Shown: positions 24,199 through 33,049, counted from the first letter of the stretch. The stretch: 64,000 nt of DNA from Microbacterium sp. CGR2 (GCF_003626735.1 NZ_RBHX01000001.1:1612001-1676000), one strand, 5' to 3'. Notes: a model not told the origin generated them from the letters alone. Numbers and translations: made by a program.

Positions 24199-25233
24199 AT
24201 GAACACTTCCAACGACACCCTCCACTCCATCGGCGAGGTCGCGCATCGCACCGGACTCAGCGTCAGCGCCATCCGCTACTACGCCGATGAAGGCCTCGTA
24301 CGACCGACAGAAGCGACCGACGCCGGTCATCGCCTCTACGACGTGGATGCGATCGCTCGCCTGGAGTTCGTTCGCACTCTGCGCGACCTCGAGACCGGTC
24401 TGGATCAGGTGCGCCGCGTCCTCGTCGGCACGACCTCGCTGCGCGACGTCCTCGCCGAGCATCTCGACGTCATCGAGAACCGGACGACGCAGCTGCAGTC
24501 GAAGCGGGCCGTGCTCCGCGCGCTCGTGCGGCAGGAGGGGACGGCAGAACGCGCGAACCTCTTGCGCAAGCTGGTGACGATGTCGGATGCCGAGCGGCAA
24601 CGACTGGTAGACGACTTCCTCGACGACGTGTCCGCAGGCCTTCCGGAAGAGGCGATCCACCGGATCCGCGAAGTGCAGCCGGTGCTGCCGCCCGACCCCA
24701 GTCCGGAACAGCTCGATGCCTGGATCAGCCTGGCCGAGCTGTTGCGGGATGACCAATTCCGCGAGGCGACCCGGTCTTATCTGCACGCGACGTATGCGCA
24801 GTTCCCCGGCTCGGAGATCTCCACACCCCACGTGCAGGAATTCATCCACTCAGCGGGCGCCGACCTGATGCCGAAGCTGATGGCTGCCCACCAGGCGGGA
24901 TTCGCCGCTGACGACACCCAGGCCGTCTCCCTTGCCGCACAGCTGGTCGAAGATCTTGCGCAGACCTTCGGCGTCGCGGCTGACGACGACCTTCGGAGTC
25001 GGCTCGCGGCGCGCTATCGCGATCTCGACAGCCTCACCCTCGAGGCGCTCCAAGACGCGGAGTACACCTCGACCGAGGGACGCTACCTTGAATTGGTCTC
25101 GATCATCAATGATCAGCCGCACCCGGATGCCGCCCTTCTCGCCAACGCCCGCCGAAAGCAGAGCGACGGCGACGGACCCAGCTTCGGCGACTTCGGCGAA
25201 TGGTTGTCTGGCGCGATTCTCGCGGCGCGGTGA
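24199..25233 (+). CDS. MerR-family regulator with large C-terminal ligand domain
   Basis: A 344-residue protein. Residues 8-78 form the MerR winged helix (IGEVAHRTGLSVSAIRYYADEG), followed by a dimerisation coiled coil (residues 80-125). A long all-helical domain of about 215 residues (130-344) is far larger than in metal-sensing MerR proteins and resembles drug-sensing or TipA-like types. No cysteine cluster is present. AAGGGTGAG precedes the ATG. The monooxygenase gene lies convergent downstream. The ligand is unknown. Confidence 0.88.
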   Translation: MNTSNDTLHSIGEVAHRTGLSVSAIRYYADEGLVRPTEATDAGHRLYDVDAIARLEFVRTLRDLETGLDQVRRVLVGTTSLRDVLAEHLDVIENRTTQLQSKRAVLRALVRQEGTAERANLLRKLVTMSDAERQRLVDDFLDDVSAGLPEEAIHRIREVQPVLPPDPSPEQLDAWISLAELLRDDQFREATRSYLHATYAQFPGSEISTPHVQEFIHSAGADLMPKLMAAHQAGFAADDTQAVSLAAQLVEDLAQTFGVAADDDLRSRLAARYRDLDSLTLEALQDAEYTSTEGRYLELVSIINDQPHPDAALLANARRKQSDGDGPSFGDFGEWLSGAILAAR

Positions 25234-25289
25234 TCGGGTGTCAGCGCGGGCGGATGCGGGGTCGACGAGTCGTCGTCCCCGGGGATACA

Positions 25290-25315
25290 GAGCCACTGAG
25301 CCCCGTCAGTGGCTC
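25290..25315. terminator. bidirectional hairpin overlapping the monooxygenase stop codon
   Basis: GAGCCACTGA (25290-25299) and TCAGTGGCTC (25306-25315) pair perfectly with a 6-nt loop. The minus-strand stop codon TGA (25308-25306) is part of the stem. Confidence 0.7.
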
Positions 25316-26447
25316 GGTGGAGCCCAGCGTTGCACGCGCGTCATTGCGCGAACCATCAGTGACGGAGGGATCAGGCGCAGCGCGGTGTCGCGGAGGCGCC
25401 CTCGCGTGCCGGTGGCTTGCCCGACGGCGCCGGTCCGTCGTGATTGCTGCCATAGCGCACGAGTCCGGGGGCGTCGCAGGTGGTCGTAGCGCGTGAGTGC
25501 GGCGTCCAGTGCGGACTGGTCGGCCCCTGCGGGCAGGTCGCGAAGGAGGAGCACGAGGGTCGCAGCGTCCTCGATCGCCTGTCCTGCGCCCTGTCCGAGA
25601 TCGGGGGTCATGGCGTGTGCCGCGTCGCCGAGCAGGACGCCCCGGTGGCGGACGAACGACGGCGGGAACTCCGCGAGGTCGCTGATGTCGTGCCGCAGCA
25701 CGGTGCCGTCCGGGGTGGCATCGAGCAGTTGTGCGATCGGCGCGTGCCACGAGCTGAACAGCTGTCGCAGCGTCGAGTGGGCGTCTGCATCGATGCCGCC
25801 GGGAGCTGTCGCGAGCGTCGCGAACCAGTACACCTGGTCGTCGGGGAGGGGCACGATCCCGAAGCGCGCGCCGTCGCCCCAGGTCTCGCCGGCCGCATCC
25901 GCAAGGTGACCGCTCGCTGGGGCTACTCCTCGCCACGCGGTATAGCCGGCGTATCGAAGCCCTCGGTCCAATCCCCATCGCTGTCGGGCATCGCTGCGGA
26001 TGCCGTCTGCCCCCACGACCAGACCGAACGACTCCTGATGCTCGCCGACCGTGATCACCGCGGCGCCGTCGGCCGAGACCGTCACCCTGTTTCCCATCGA
26101 TACGCGCCGCCTGCCAGTCGCTGCAGCAGCGCTTCCTGGAGGTCGACCCGGTGAAGGCTGCGGATCGCCGGTGCCTCGGAGGGCGGCAGCGACACCAGCC
26201 ACTGCCCGGAGGGTCGCCGCTGGCCGGATCGAAGGCGACCGATCGCGTCGCTGCTGACGGTGCGGACGACATCGCCGAGGCCGATCGCATCGAGCGCGAC
26301 GAACGCGTTGTCGAAGAGCGTCAGCCCCGCTCCCAAAGCGGCGGGTTCGTCTCGCTGCTCGTACACGGTGACGTCGTGCCCGTCCCTCTGCAGACCGGCC
26401 GCTGCCACCAGGCCCCCGATACCTGCCCCGACGATGGCGATCCTCAT
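25306..26447 (-). pseudogene. FAD-dependent aromatic-ring-type monooxygenase, interrupted by a frameshift
   Basis: The N-terminal part (26447 to about 26100) reads MRIAIVGAGIGGLVAAAGL, the GxGxxG FAD loop, up to LLQRLAGGAYRW and then meets a stop at 26082. From about 26108 the rest continues in another frame: GNRVTVSADG, VGADGIRSDARQ (the DG motif), GVLLGDAAHAMTPDLGQGAGQAIEDA (the GD motif). Together they give a complete group-A flavin monooxygenase of about 380 residues. One base is missing (or two are extra) near 26100-26110. It is the last gene of a TetR-hydrolase-monooxygenase operon. A sequencing error would restore it. Confidence 0.85.
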
Positions 26448-26496
26448 GCCGCACCTCTTCTCGATGGAGGGAGCGCGCCGGTGCTCGTGTTCACGC

Positions 26497-27372
26497 TCAC
26501 GTCGTTGCCGCCGGCGACAGGGTGCCCAGGAACGCTGTCACAGCATCTCGGTACTCAAGGGAGGCGGCTTTGATGCCTTGCAGATGTCCGCCTGGAAGCT
26601 GGACGAAAGTCGCCTGTGGATACCGGGAGGCGAGAGCACTCACCTGCTCCGGTCTGACGATCTCATCAGCGCTGCCACTCAGGAAGAGCATGGGGATCGA
26701 TCCGGATGCCGAGGCCTGGGGATCGGGGGGCCACTCGGTCCCCAGCATCCTCACCGCCGACGATGCGAAAGCGTCCACGACGGCGCGGCGCTTCAGGAGC
26801 CGTCTGACCGGCCGAGGCGCGGGGACGTTGCCGCCCGCGATGAAGCTGCGCAACATCTCATCGAGGTCCAGGCCCGGGCCGCTGTCGCAGATCACGGCGT
26901 CGATCTCGGTCGTCTCATGACGGAGGCTATGCAGCGTCGGGAAGGTCGAGAAGGAGAATCCCCACACGATCAGCCGGCTTCCAGGCCACGTCGCTGACGC
27001 GACGGCGAGGGAAGCGGTGATGTCGCTGCTGTAGCGCTCGGCGAGCTGCTCCCGTGATCGATCCACCGCGGAAAGCCCGTGATTGCGGTGGTCGAAGAGC
27101 AGAACGTTATACCCGAGCTCGTGCAGGAGAGCTGCGTGACGCAGGCTTGCCGACTTGGTGAGTCCGATCCCGTGGCCGACGATCACCGTGCCCACTCCCG
27201 CTCCCGGGATGCACCAGAGGTGCAGCTCGACACCGTCAGGGGCCGTGGTCGTATGCTCCGTCGCCATCAAGCCCAGATCCTCGGGTGAGCGGTGATGCTG
27301 TCTCCGAGGAGGATGAAAGAGCGTGTACGCGAGCCGTCTGCCGATCGCTTCCGCAAGCGATGCCGGCCTCAA
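26497..27372 (-). CDS. alpha/beta hydrolase
   Basis: A 291-residue hydrolase. After an N-terminal segment, the motif order is GHGIGLTKSASL (oxyanion region), DHRNHGLS, the nucleophile elbow GFSFST (Ser in G-x-S-x-S), SADEIV (acid) and GGHLQG (catalytic His). The start is uncertain: TTG at 27372 overlaps the TetR stop as TTGA and gives the full expected N-terminus (FHPPRR...SPEDLGL), while the first in-frame ATG is at 27267. It lies between a TetR gene and a flavin monooxygenase, a set that suggests breakdown or detoxification of an aromatic or ester compound. Confidence 0.82.
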   Translation of the reverse strand: MRPASLAEAIGRRLAYTLFHPPRRQHHRSPEDLGLMATEHTTTAPDGVELHLWCIPGAGVGTVIVGHGIGLTKSASLRHAALLHELGYNVLLFDHRNHGLSAVDRSREQLAERYSSDITASLAVASATWPGSRLIVWGFSFSTFPTLHSLRHETTEIDAVICDSGPGLDLDEMLRSFIAGGNVPAPRPVRRLLKRRAVVDAFASSAVRMLGTEWPPDPQASASGSIPMLFLSGSADEIVRPEQVSALASRYPQATFVQLPGGHLQGIKAASLEYRDAVTAFLGTLSPAATT

Positions 27373-27965
27373 GAGCTCGACCGATCGACGCGGAGAACAG
27401 CTGCGGACGCAGCGATGACCGAGTCGAAAAGCCATGGGGGCGTGCGCTCAGCCCGCAGCAGTTGACGCGCGGCACTGTAGGGGAGGTCGATGAGCGCGAA
27501 CTGGGAGCGGCCGATGGTCTCGGCATCGACTCGGCCGAAGTGCGCGACTGTGAAGGCTTTGACCGCGCGCTTGACCTCATCGTTGAGAGTGGTGAGATCC
27601 TGTCCGAGTTCCTCAGGCCACAACGCGATGAGGTCCTCGCGCCGGTACAGGGTGAGCAGCTTCGCTTCCTTGCGGTGCGCATCGGTCCACGTCAGCGTGT
27701 GCGCGACCGCAGCCCTGGCGGCCGCCTCAGGGTCCTCCGCAGCCAGCGCTTCAAGAAAGCCGATCTGGAAACCCTTGACGGTGCGGATCCACAGCGTTGC
27801 CAGAATCAGGTCACGCGACGGGAAGCGGTAGTAGACAGATCCGGACGGAGCTCCCAGCTTCTTGGCAATGGCGACGGCCGTGGCCGCGTGCACTCCGTCC
27901 TCCGCGACGAGGTCGAGCGCCGCATCCAAGATGTCCTGATCGGTGTGTTGTGCAGCGCGTCCCAT
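27369..27965 (-). CDS. TetR-family regulator
   Basis: A 198-residue repressor. Residues 7-55 are the helix-turn-helix (DILDAALDLVAEDGVHAATA, then AIAKKLGAPSGSVYYRFPSR); the rest is the helical ligand domain with many Trp and Tyr. ATG 27965 was chosen because AAAGAAGG lies 6 nt upstream; ATG 27983 is possible. A 15-bp perfect palindrome 99 nt upstream is its likely operator. It probably represses itself and the two enzyme genes behind it. Confidence 0.9.
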   Translation of the reverse strand: MGRAAQHTDQDILDAALDLVAEDGVHAATAVAIAKKLGAPSGSVYYRFPSRDLILATLWIRTVKGFQIGFLEALAAEDPEAAARAAVAHTLTWTDAHRKEAKLLTLYRREDLIALWPEELGQDLTTLNDEVKRAVKAFTVAHFGRVDAETIGRSQFALIDLPYSAARQLLRAERTPPWLFDSVIAASAAVLRVDRSSS

Positions 27966-28063
27966 CGAAGCCTTCTTTCGCATATCGAACCGGTAAGTCG
28001 CCCGGTGTGCGGGCAGTGCGTCGCAGATCAGGGGGTTCGACTCCAGGGCGTCGTGTCCACCGA

Positions 28064-28097
28064 GAACTATATTAGAGATACGTCTCTAATATAGTTC
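28064..28097. promoter_or_regulatory. 15-bp palindromic TetR operator
   Basis: GAACTATATTAGAGA (28064-28078) is followed by TACG and then the exact reverse complement (28083-28097). It is strikingly AT-rich for this genome and contains -10-like TATATT/TATAGT on both strands, so the regulator would compete with RNA polymerase. Confidence 0.8.
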
Positions 28098-28162
28098 TAC
28101 GGATGGGCGTGATGTCAATACGCGTTGATGAGCGCCGCTTCGGCGTCCTCGCCGACGGGCGA

Positions 28163-28405
28163 TCAGCGCTGGCCGGGCATGTTGAGATCGTCCGGGTCGA
28201 CATCGACGTCGCCTGCGTCATCCGGCCCGCCGGTACCGGGCATCACGCGGATGCCGTCAGGGTCGATGTCGTCATCGAGGGCCGCCGGTAGCGGGTCGCG
28301 CTGCTTGTGTTGCGTCTCGGTCTCGCTTGCCGGGCTGTATGACATGTCCTTGCGGACGATGTCGCTCTCCGAAGCGCCGAATCCGGATCGTTCATTTACG
28401 TTCAT
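28163..28405 (-). CDS. small acidic hypothetical protein
   Basis: An 80-residue hydrophilic protein with an acidic C-terminal half (DDDIDPDGIRV, DDAGDVDVDPDDL). No domain or membrane segment is seen. A longer upstream frame exists, but TACCGT lies 7 nt before this ATG, close to the leaderless spacing seen elsewhere in the window. I do not recognise it; similar short acidic proteins are common in Microbacteriaceae. Confidence 0.6.
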   Translation of the reverse strand: MNVNERSGFGASESDIVRKDMSYSPASETETQHKQRDPLPAALDDDIDPDGIRVMPGTGGPDDAGDVDVDPDDLNMPGQR

Positions 28406-28594
28406 GGGGGCGACGGTAGGCCGCGGCGGCCGACAGGCCTCGGCCCTTGACAATCGACGGCGACGGTCTTGAGACAGCGCGCATCCCGGCATTCAGGGGG
28501 CACGTCTATCTCGCGGTGCAGGTGAGCGCGACAACTCGCGGGAAGAGCCCGGTTGTGACTGTCAACCCCCTCATCCGCGACTCTGGTGGGTGCT

Positions 28595-28600
28595 TAGCCT
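28595..28600 (+). promoter_or_regulatory. -10 element TAGCCT of the CBS-domain gene
   Basis: TAGCCT lies 25 nt before the GTG start, which has AAAGGAG; a short-leader mRNA is expected. Confidence 0.45.
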
Positions 28601-28625
28601 CGCCAGATCGAGGAAAGGAGCCACC

Positions 28626-29039
28626 GTGGCTACTGCACGTGACATCATGACGACCGCGCCGCGTTGCGTCAACGAAAATCAGACCCTCATCGAGGCGGCG
28701 AGAATGCTCGCGGATCTCGACGTGGGAAGTCTGCCGATCTGCGGTGAGGATCAGCGCCTGAAAGGCATGCTGACCGACCGTGACATCGTGGTGAAGTGCC
28801 TCGCTCAGGGCGGGGACCCGGCAACCACGCGCGCCGGTGATCTCGCTGAAGGCAAGCCCGTCACCATCGGCGCCGACGACACTCTCGAGGAAGCGATGGC
28901 CACGATGCAGGAGCATCAGGTCCGGCGCCTTCCCGTGATCGACGGTCACGATCTGGTCGGCATCATCAGCCAGGCCGACATCGCCCGAGCGGTGAACGCG
29001 TCCGATACAGGTGAGACGGTCGAGGCGATCTCGGAATGA
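28626..29039 (+). CDS. tandem CBS-domain protein
   Basis: A 137-residue protein made of two CBS motifs (about 7-60 and 70-125). ARDIMTTAPRCVNEN and GMLTDRDIVVKCL mark the first; VRRLPVIDGHDLVGIISQADIAR marks the second. Stand-alone CBS pairs bind adenine nucleotides such as AMP or NAD and sense energy state. The GTG start has AAAGGAG 7 nt upstream. No partner enzyme is adjacent. Confidence 0.9.
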   Translation: MATARDIMTTAPRCVNENQTLIEAARMLADLDVGSLPICGEDQRLKGMLTDRDIVVKCLAQGGDPATTRAGDLAEGKPVTIGADDTLEEAMATMQEHQVRRLPVIDGHDLVGIISQADIARAVNASDTGETVEAISE

Positions 29040-29208
29040 CGCGGGAGCGATGAGTATCGCGCCGCAGATGCGAGGGGGCCGATCGCGTCGCCGGCGAGGA
29101 ACACTCGAAGCGTCGGCGCCGACGCCGCGAAGCTGACCACGCGGGATCACGCTCGACGGCGTCGGCCTCCTCACCAGCGCGTCAGCCGCATGCGTCGCCG
29201 GGAGTCTC

Positions 29209-29454
29209 TCAGTCCCGGCGCAAGATCATTCCGCCGTGGTGGAGGACGCCGCCGATGAAATCGCCGTCCGCGGTGAAGCCGGTGTCGTCCACATAGTCGA
29301 TGTGATCTCCGGTGACGACATATCTGCCGGTGTAGGCGCGCTCGCGCGTTCCGCGCGCTTCCACATATCTGCCGTCCGGCAGCAGCTCATGGCGGACGTG
29401 GCCGTCAGACGTCTGCCACATGCCGACGTAGGGATGAGTGCTCGGCTCAGACAT
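29209..29454 (-). CDS. Atu4866-domain small protein
   Basis: An 81-residue protein that is essentially one Atu4866-like domain: HPYVGMWQTSDGHVRHELLPDGRY near the start and GDHIDYVDDTGFTADGDFIGGVLHHGGMIL near the end. The fold is a small beta barrel of unknown function. GAAAGGAG precedes the ATG. It lies 19 nt downstream of a larger gene carrying the same domain, so the two form a duplicated pair in one operon. Confidence 0.82.
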   Translation of the reverse strand: MSEPSTHPYVGMWQTSDGHVRHELLPDGRYVEARGTRERAYTGRYVVTGDHIDYVDDTGFTADGDFIGGVLHHGGMILRRD

Positions 29455-29473
29455 GTACTCGCTCCTTTCGCGA

Positions 29474-30217
29474 TCAGCGGCGGTTGAGAACGTACGGCCC
29501 GTGGTGGAGGACGCCGTCCACGAACTCACCGAAAGCCCAGAAACCGAGATCGTCAAGATAGTCGATGCGGTCACCGTCAATCCAGAACGAGCCCTGGAAG
29601 GCATGCGGTCGGCCTCCGCGAGTCTCGTCGTAACGTCCGGCCGCTGTGAGTTCCTGATAGAGAAAGTCGGTCTCATCGATCCACATCCCCACATGGGGGC
29701 TGGCGGACGGCGACACTTCGCCGACCAGACTCTTATCGAGCGGCGCAGGCGCATTCGCCGTACGCTCGCCGTTCCAGAGAACGACTCTGCCATCGATGAC
29801 GACCGCTGCAACGGACCCGGGGCGCGTGAGCACGGTGGCCACGGCACCCGCGGAGTCGCTCGCCAGTTCCGCGTCGACGACGGCGAAGGTTCCGGTGTTC
29901 CCTGGCCACAGAGTTCCCAAGTCCGAGGAGCGATCAGCGTTGAGACCGAGTGCGGCACGGGCATCGATCGCCATGGGGACGATCACCATACCCCTGCAGT
30001 CGATGACGAGCGCGTCGTCATCCCCCGCGGCCGTCACGATGCCCGGCCCGGTGCCGACGATGAACCCCTCGCCGAGGAGGATGTCGGCATCCTCCATCAC
30101 ATCGACGAGAGAGTCGAACAGGTGCACCCGTGCACCGACGAACAGCAGCGGCTGCGCGTAGTCCGCCTGGTTACCGATGATGCGTTCCAGCAGCTCGGGG
30201 GTGAATGCGTTGTTCAT
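29474..30217 (-). CDS. amidohydrolase-like composite domain fused to an Atu4866 domain
   Basis: A 247-residue protein. Residues 20-80 resemble the N-terminal beta-sandwich of metal-dependent amidohydrolases, including the end normally read as IDAHxH, but here it is PMAIDARAALGL with no metal-binding His-x-His. The sequence then jumps directly to the C-terminal sandwich (LWPGNTGTFAVVDAE, VAAVVIDGRVVLWNGE). The catalytic TIM barrel is therefore missing. Residues 170-247 are an Atu4866 domain (PHVGMWIDETDFLYQEL ... DGVLHHGPYVLN). GAGGAGG precedes the ATG. A catalytic role is unlikely. Confidence 0.75.
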   Translation of the reverse strand: MNNAFTPELLERIIGNQADYAQPLLFVGARVHLFDSLVDVMEDADILLGEGFIVGTGPGIVTAAGDDDALVIDCRGMVIVPMAIDARAALGLNADRSSDLGTLWPGNTGTFAVVDAELASDSAGAVATVLTRPGSVAAVVIDGRVVLWNGERTANAPAPLDKSLVGEVSPSASPHVGMWIDETDFLYQELTAAGRYDETRGGRPHAFQGSFWIDGDRIDYLDDLGFWAFGEFVDGVLHHGPYVLNRR

Positions 30218-30378
30218 GGATCCTCCTCGATCTCCGGAGTGGAGATCCTCAACCCCAGCCTGCGGACCCGCGAACGAGTCAGGCAGACCGTGACACACCC
30301 GGGCAGAGCACACCCCGGCTGACGCCGAGCGACTGCCTGAAAGCCCGGCGCGCCAGACCCCGGTCGATCGTCGAGGTG

Positions 30379-30384
30379 TATCGT
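30379..30384 (+). promoter_or_regulatory. -10 element TATCGT for the DUF4345 gene
   Basis: TATCGT, then 6 nt, then the ATG at 30391. Confidence 0.5.
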
Positions 30385-30390
30385 GCGACC

Positions 30391-30756
30391 ATGCGGACGA
30401 AGATCCTTCGTGGACTGTTGTGGAGCATTTCAGGTGTCGCCGCACTGACCGGCGTGCTCGTCGCTCTCTTCGGCAACCGGGCGATTCCTGGCGCGACTGA
30501 GCGAACAGATGCGAGCACGAGCAGCGTTCTGCGGTTCTATGCAGTGATCTGGACCGCCCACTCCGTCGTGGTCGGACGCGCGGCTGCACGGCGGCAGCTC
30601 GATCATGACGAGATCGCGGGGATCGGCTGGCTCATGGCAGCCGGCGGCGCAGCGCGCGCACTCGCATGGTGGCGATCGGGACCGCCCCACCCGCTCTTCC
30701 GAGTACTCACACTTCAGGAACTCGCGATGCCGATGATCGTGCGCCTGCTGCGCTGA
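30391..30756 (+). CDS. DUF4345-type small membrane protein
   Basis: A 121-residue membrane protein with four hydrophobic segments: residues 8-28, 50-68 (LRFYAVIWTAHSVVVG), 76-94 (AGIGWLMAAGGAARALAWW) and about 100-118. The pattern RFYAxIW and GxPHPLFxxL fits the DUF4345 family, whose function is unknown. The ATG is set by the -10 box 6 nt upstream; the longer frame upstream has no support. Confidence 0.8.
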   Translation: MRTKILRGLLWSISGVAALTGVLVALFGNRAIPGATERTDASTSSVLRFYAVIWTAHSVVVGRAAARRQLDHDEIAGIGWLMAAGGAARALAWWRSGPPHPLFRVLTLQELAMPMIVRLLR

Positions 30757-30816
30757 GCGCTCGACGCCTTCTCCACGGGGTACTCGGTGTCGTGGAAACG
30801 CAGGCACGGCGACGGA

Positions 30817-31575
30817 CTATCGTCCTGGTTGACGGCGCCCCCGCCTCAGCTCACGCGCTGCGAGATTGGGACGGTAGTCGAGCTCCTCGATTGCTGCCTC
30901 CACTCGCTCTCGCGTAGCCGGCGATACCGGAACAGCTCCGGTCACGACATTCGACACGGTCTTTATCGACACTCCTGCACGAGCGGCGACGTCGAGCATC
31001 CGCGGAGCGCGATCTTTCCACGCCAAGGCATCGGATGCCGCAGCCTGCGGCGAGTTGCGTCGACGCATCTTGACGTAGTTGCCGCATCCCGTCATCGAGC
31101 ACCACCGGCCCGATCGGTTGCGCGATCCGTCCCAATAGGCCCAGCGGCATGAGTCCCGGGAGCAGGCTTTGATGCGTTCCCAGCTCCCGTCGGCGCGGAC
31201 GGCATCGACGGCGGCCAGGACGAGAGCGAGGAACGAGTCCTCAGCGGATGCGATCTGCATCCGTCCGTCACCACTGAAGCGCAGATGCACGGGTACCTGG
31301 GCGAGCAGACCATTCAGGCGGGCGATCGCGCCGGGGAGTGGCTCGTGGCCGGCATGCGTCAGCAGCACCTCGCGCAGCCCCTCCCGAGTGCGACGCGCGA
31401 ACGCCAGATCGCGCTCTGTCAGGGTCATCGGTGGCACCCGCGTGCGAGTCTCGACCCACTCCGCGAGAGCCTGAGGCGAACTCCATGTCTCGGTGTCGGT
31501 CTGCCATTCGACCGTGTTCACGAAGTCGATGAGCAACCGCGCGTCCGGCGGTACCGCGATCTCTTCCGCTGCCAT
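30817..31575 (-). CDS. CGNR zinc-finger protein fused to a LacI-type helix-turn-helix
   Basis: A 252-residue protein with an unusual order. Residues 1-130 are an ABATE-like N-terminal domain ([11 protein letters not shown] ... [15 protein letters not shown]). Residues 137-180 are the CGNR zinc finger: [16 protein letters not shown], then [11 protein letters not shown], with four cysteines but Tyr instead of the final Arg. Residues 193-245 are a LacI-family DNA-binding domain ([18 protein letters not shown], then hinge-like [11 protein letters not shown]) placed at the C-terminus with no sugar-binding domain behind it. Probably a transcription factor. ATG 31575 is chosen; GTG 31590 is possible. 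Confidence 0.85.
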   Translation of the reverse strand: MAAEEIAVPPDARLLIDFVNTVEWQTDTETWSSPQALAEWVETRTRVPPMTLTERDLAFARRTREGLREVLLTHAGHEPLPGAIARLNGLLAQVPVHLRFSGDGRMQIASAEDSFLALVLAAVDAVRADGSWERIKACSRDSCRWAYWDGSRNRSGRWCSMTGCGNYVKMRRRNSPQAAASDALAWKDRAPRMLDVAARAGVSIKTVSNVVTGAVPVSPATRERVEAAIEELDYRPNLAARELRRGRRQPGR

Positions 31576-31712
31576 GACACCAGTGAACACTTGTGAGTGG
31601 AGTCATCGCAATCCCCTGCTTCGCAAACCGCGAACACAGTCGCGGGACGCGCCGTGGATGCGACGTCCGTTTCCCGCCAGAACCCCGCGGCCACTGCTGC
31701 TGGACTTCGGGT

Positions 31713-32969
31713 ATGCCCTCGAACCGACGCAGTCCGCTCCCCGCGCAGTTCACCCGCATCGCCTGGTCGAACGTGCTCATCCAGTTCGCCGAGCAGATGG
31801 CGCTCATCGCTGCGCCGCTCGCCGCGGTGGTCGTGCTCGGTGTCGGCGCGACGGGGACGGCTCTCCTTCAGGTCGCGCAGACGCTCCCGTTCCTCCTGCT
31901 GTCGATCCCGTTCGGGGTGCTCGTCGACCGGTATTCGCCGAAGCGTCTGCTCCTCGCCTCAGAAGCACTGCGCACTCTCACTCTGGCGGTGACGGCTGTG
32001 CTCGTGCTCACGGACTGGCTCACCTTCGGAGCGTTGCTCGCCGTGGGGTTCCTCGGCGCGATCGGCAGCCTCGGCGTCGCGGTCGGTATTCCGTCGACCG
32101 TGCCGCAGCTTGTCAGCCGTGACCGTCTGATGGACGCCAACCGGTGGCTCGAACTCGGGCGCAGCGTCGCCTTTGTATCGGGGCCCGTGATCGGAGGGGC
32201 CATCGTCTCATTGGCCGACGCCGAGACGACCTTCGTGGTGGCGACCATCATCTGTGGTGCTGCGGTGGTGCTGCTCGCGCGGCTCGACGTCCGGCGTCCG
32301 GCACGCGCGCGTTCCCGGGAAGCGTGGCGAGAGGTCGCCGACGGGCTCCGGTACGTCCTCTCTCACGAGCTGCTGCGCCCGATGATCGTGACCTCGATGA
32401 TCTTCAACGTCGGGTGGTTCCTCATCCAGTCGGTCTTCGTCGTCTACGCGTTGCGTGATCTGGGCATGACGGCGGCGAGCGTGGGAACCGCGATCGGCGT
32501 GTACGGGGCAGGCATGGTGCTCGGTGCTGTGGTGGCCCGGTCGTTGTCCGCCCGTCTCAGCCTCGGGCGGATGTCGGTCCTCGGGCCGATCGGCGGCTTC
32601 CTCGCGGCCGTTCTCATGGTGATCACGCTGTGGCTTCCCACGCCGGCCCTGGCGCTGTTTTCGTACTTCCTGTTCGGGCTGGGTCCCGTGCTCTGGTCGA
32701 TCTCGACCACCTCGCTGCGACAGGCAGTCACCCCGACGCGGATGATCGGTCGAGTCTCGTCGCTGCTGGTCATCTCCACCTACGGAGCCCGCCCGATCGG
32801 TGCCGGTCTGGGGGCGGTGATCGCGGCCACGCTCGGAATGGAGTGGTGCATCGCGGTGGCCGTCGTCGTGTTCGCCGCGCAACTGGCTGTGATGCTGGCT
32901 TCGCCACTTCCGGCGCTGCGCGAGCTCCCCGTCTCCGACGAGAAGCTCGTTCCCACGGAAGCGGAGTAG
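31713..32969 (+). CDS. MFS transporter, DHA3-like
   Basis: A 418-residue membrane protein with about twelve membrane segments. VLVDRYSPKRLLLASE after TM2 is the family's A-motif region (G-x-x-x-D-R-x-x-R/K-R), and PSTVPQLVSRDRLMDANR between TM4 and TM5 is typical of the DHA3/MefA-like drug-efflux group. Substrate unknown. ATG 31713 was chosen because the membrane domain begins soon after it; the 40 residues upstream in frame look non-coding. No regulator is clearly linked; the CGNR-LacI gene is divergent from it. Confidence 0.9.
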   Translation: MPSNRRSPLPAQFTRIAWSNVLIQFAEQMALIAAPLAAVVVLGVGATGTALLQVAQTLPFLLLSIPFGVLVDRYSPKRLLLASEALRTLTLAVTAVLVLTDWLTFGALLAVGFLGAIGSLGVAVGIPSTVPQLVSRDRLMDANRWLELGRSVAFVSGPVIGGAIVSLADAETTFVVATIICGAAVVLLARLDVRRPARARSREAWREVADGLRYVLSHELLRPMIVTSMIFNVGWFLIQSVFVVYALRDLGMTAASVGTAIGVYGAGMVLGAVVARSLSARLSLGRMSVLGPIGGFLAAVLMVITLWLPTPALALFSYFLFGLGPVLWSISTTSLRQAVTPTRMIGRVSSLLVISTYGARPIGAGLGAVIAATLGMEWCIAVAVVVFAAQLAVMLASPLPALRELPVSDEKLVPTEAE

Positions 32970-33049
32970 TCAGTCGCGCGCGGCGGAATCCCGAGGTGCG
33001 GCAAAAAGAACAGGAGGGAAACAGATCGCTCAAAACGGATGGTCAGGCA

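Noticed and set aside
29040..29208. Gene remnant between the CBS and Atu4866 genes
   Set aside because: Frames here give only Ala/Arg-rich sequence without any domain; the stretch is short and I see nothing functional in it.
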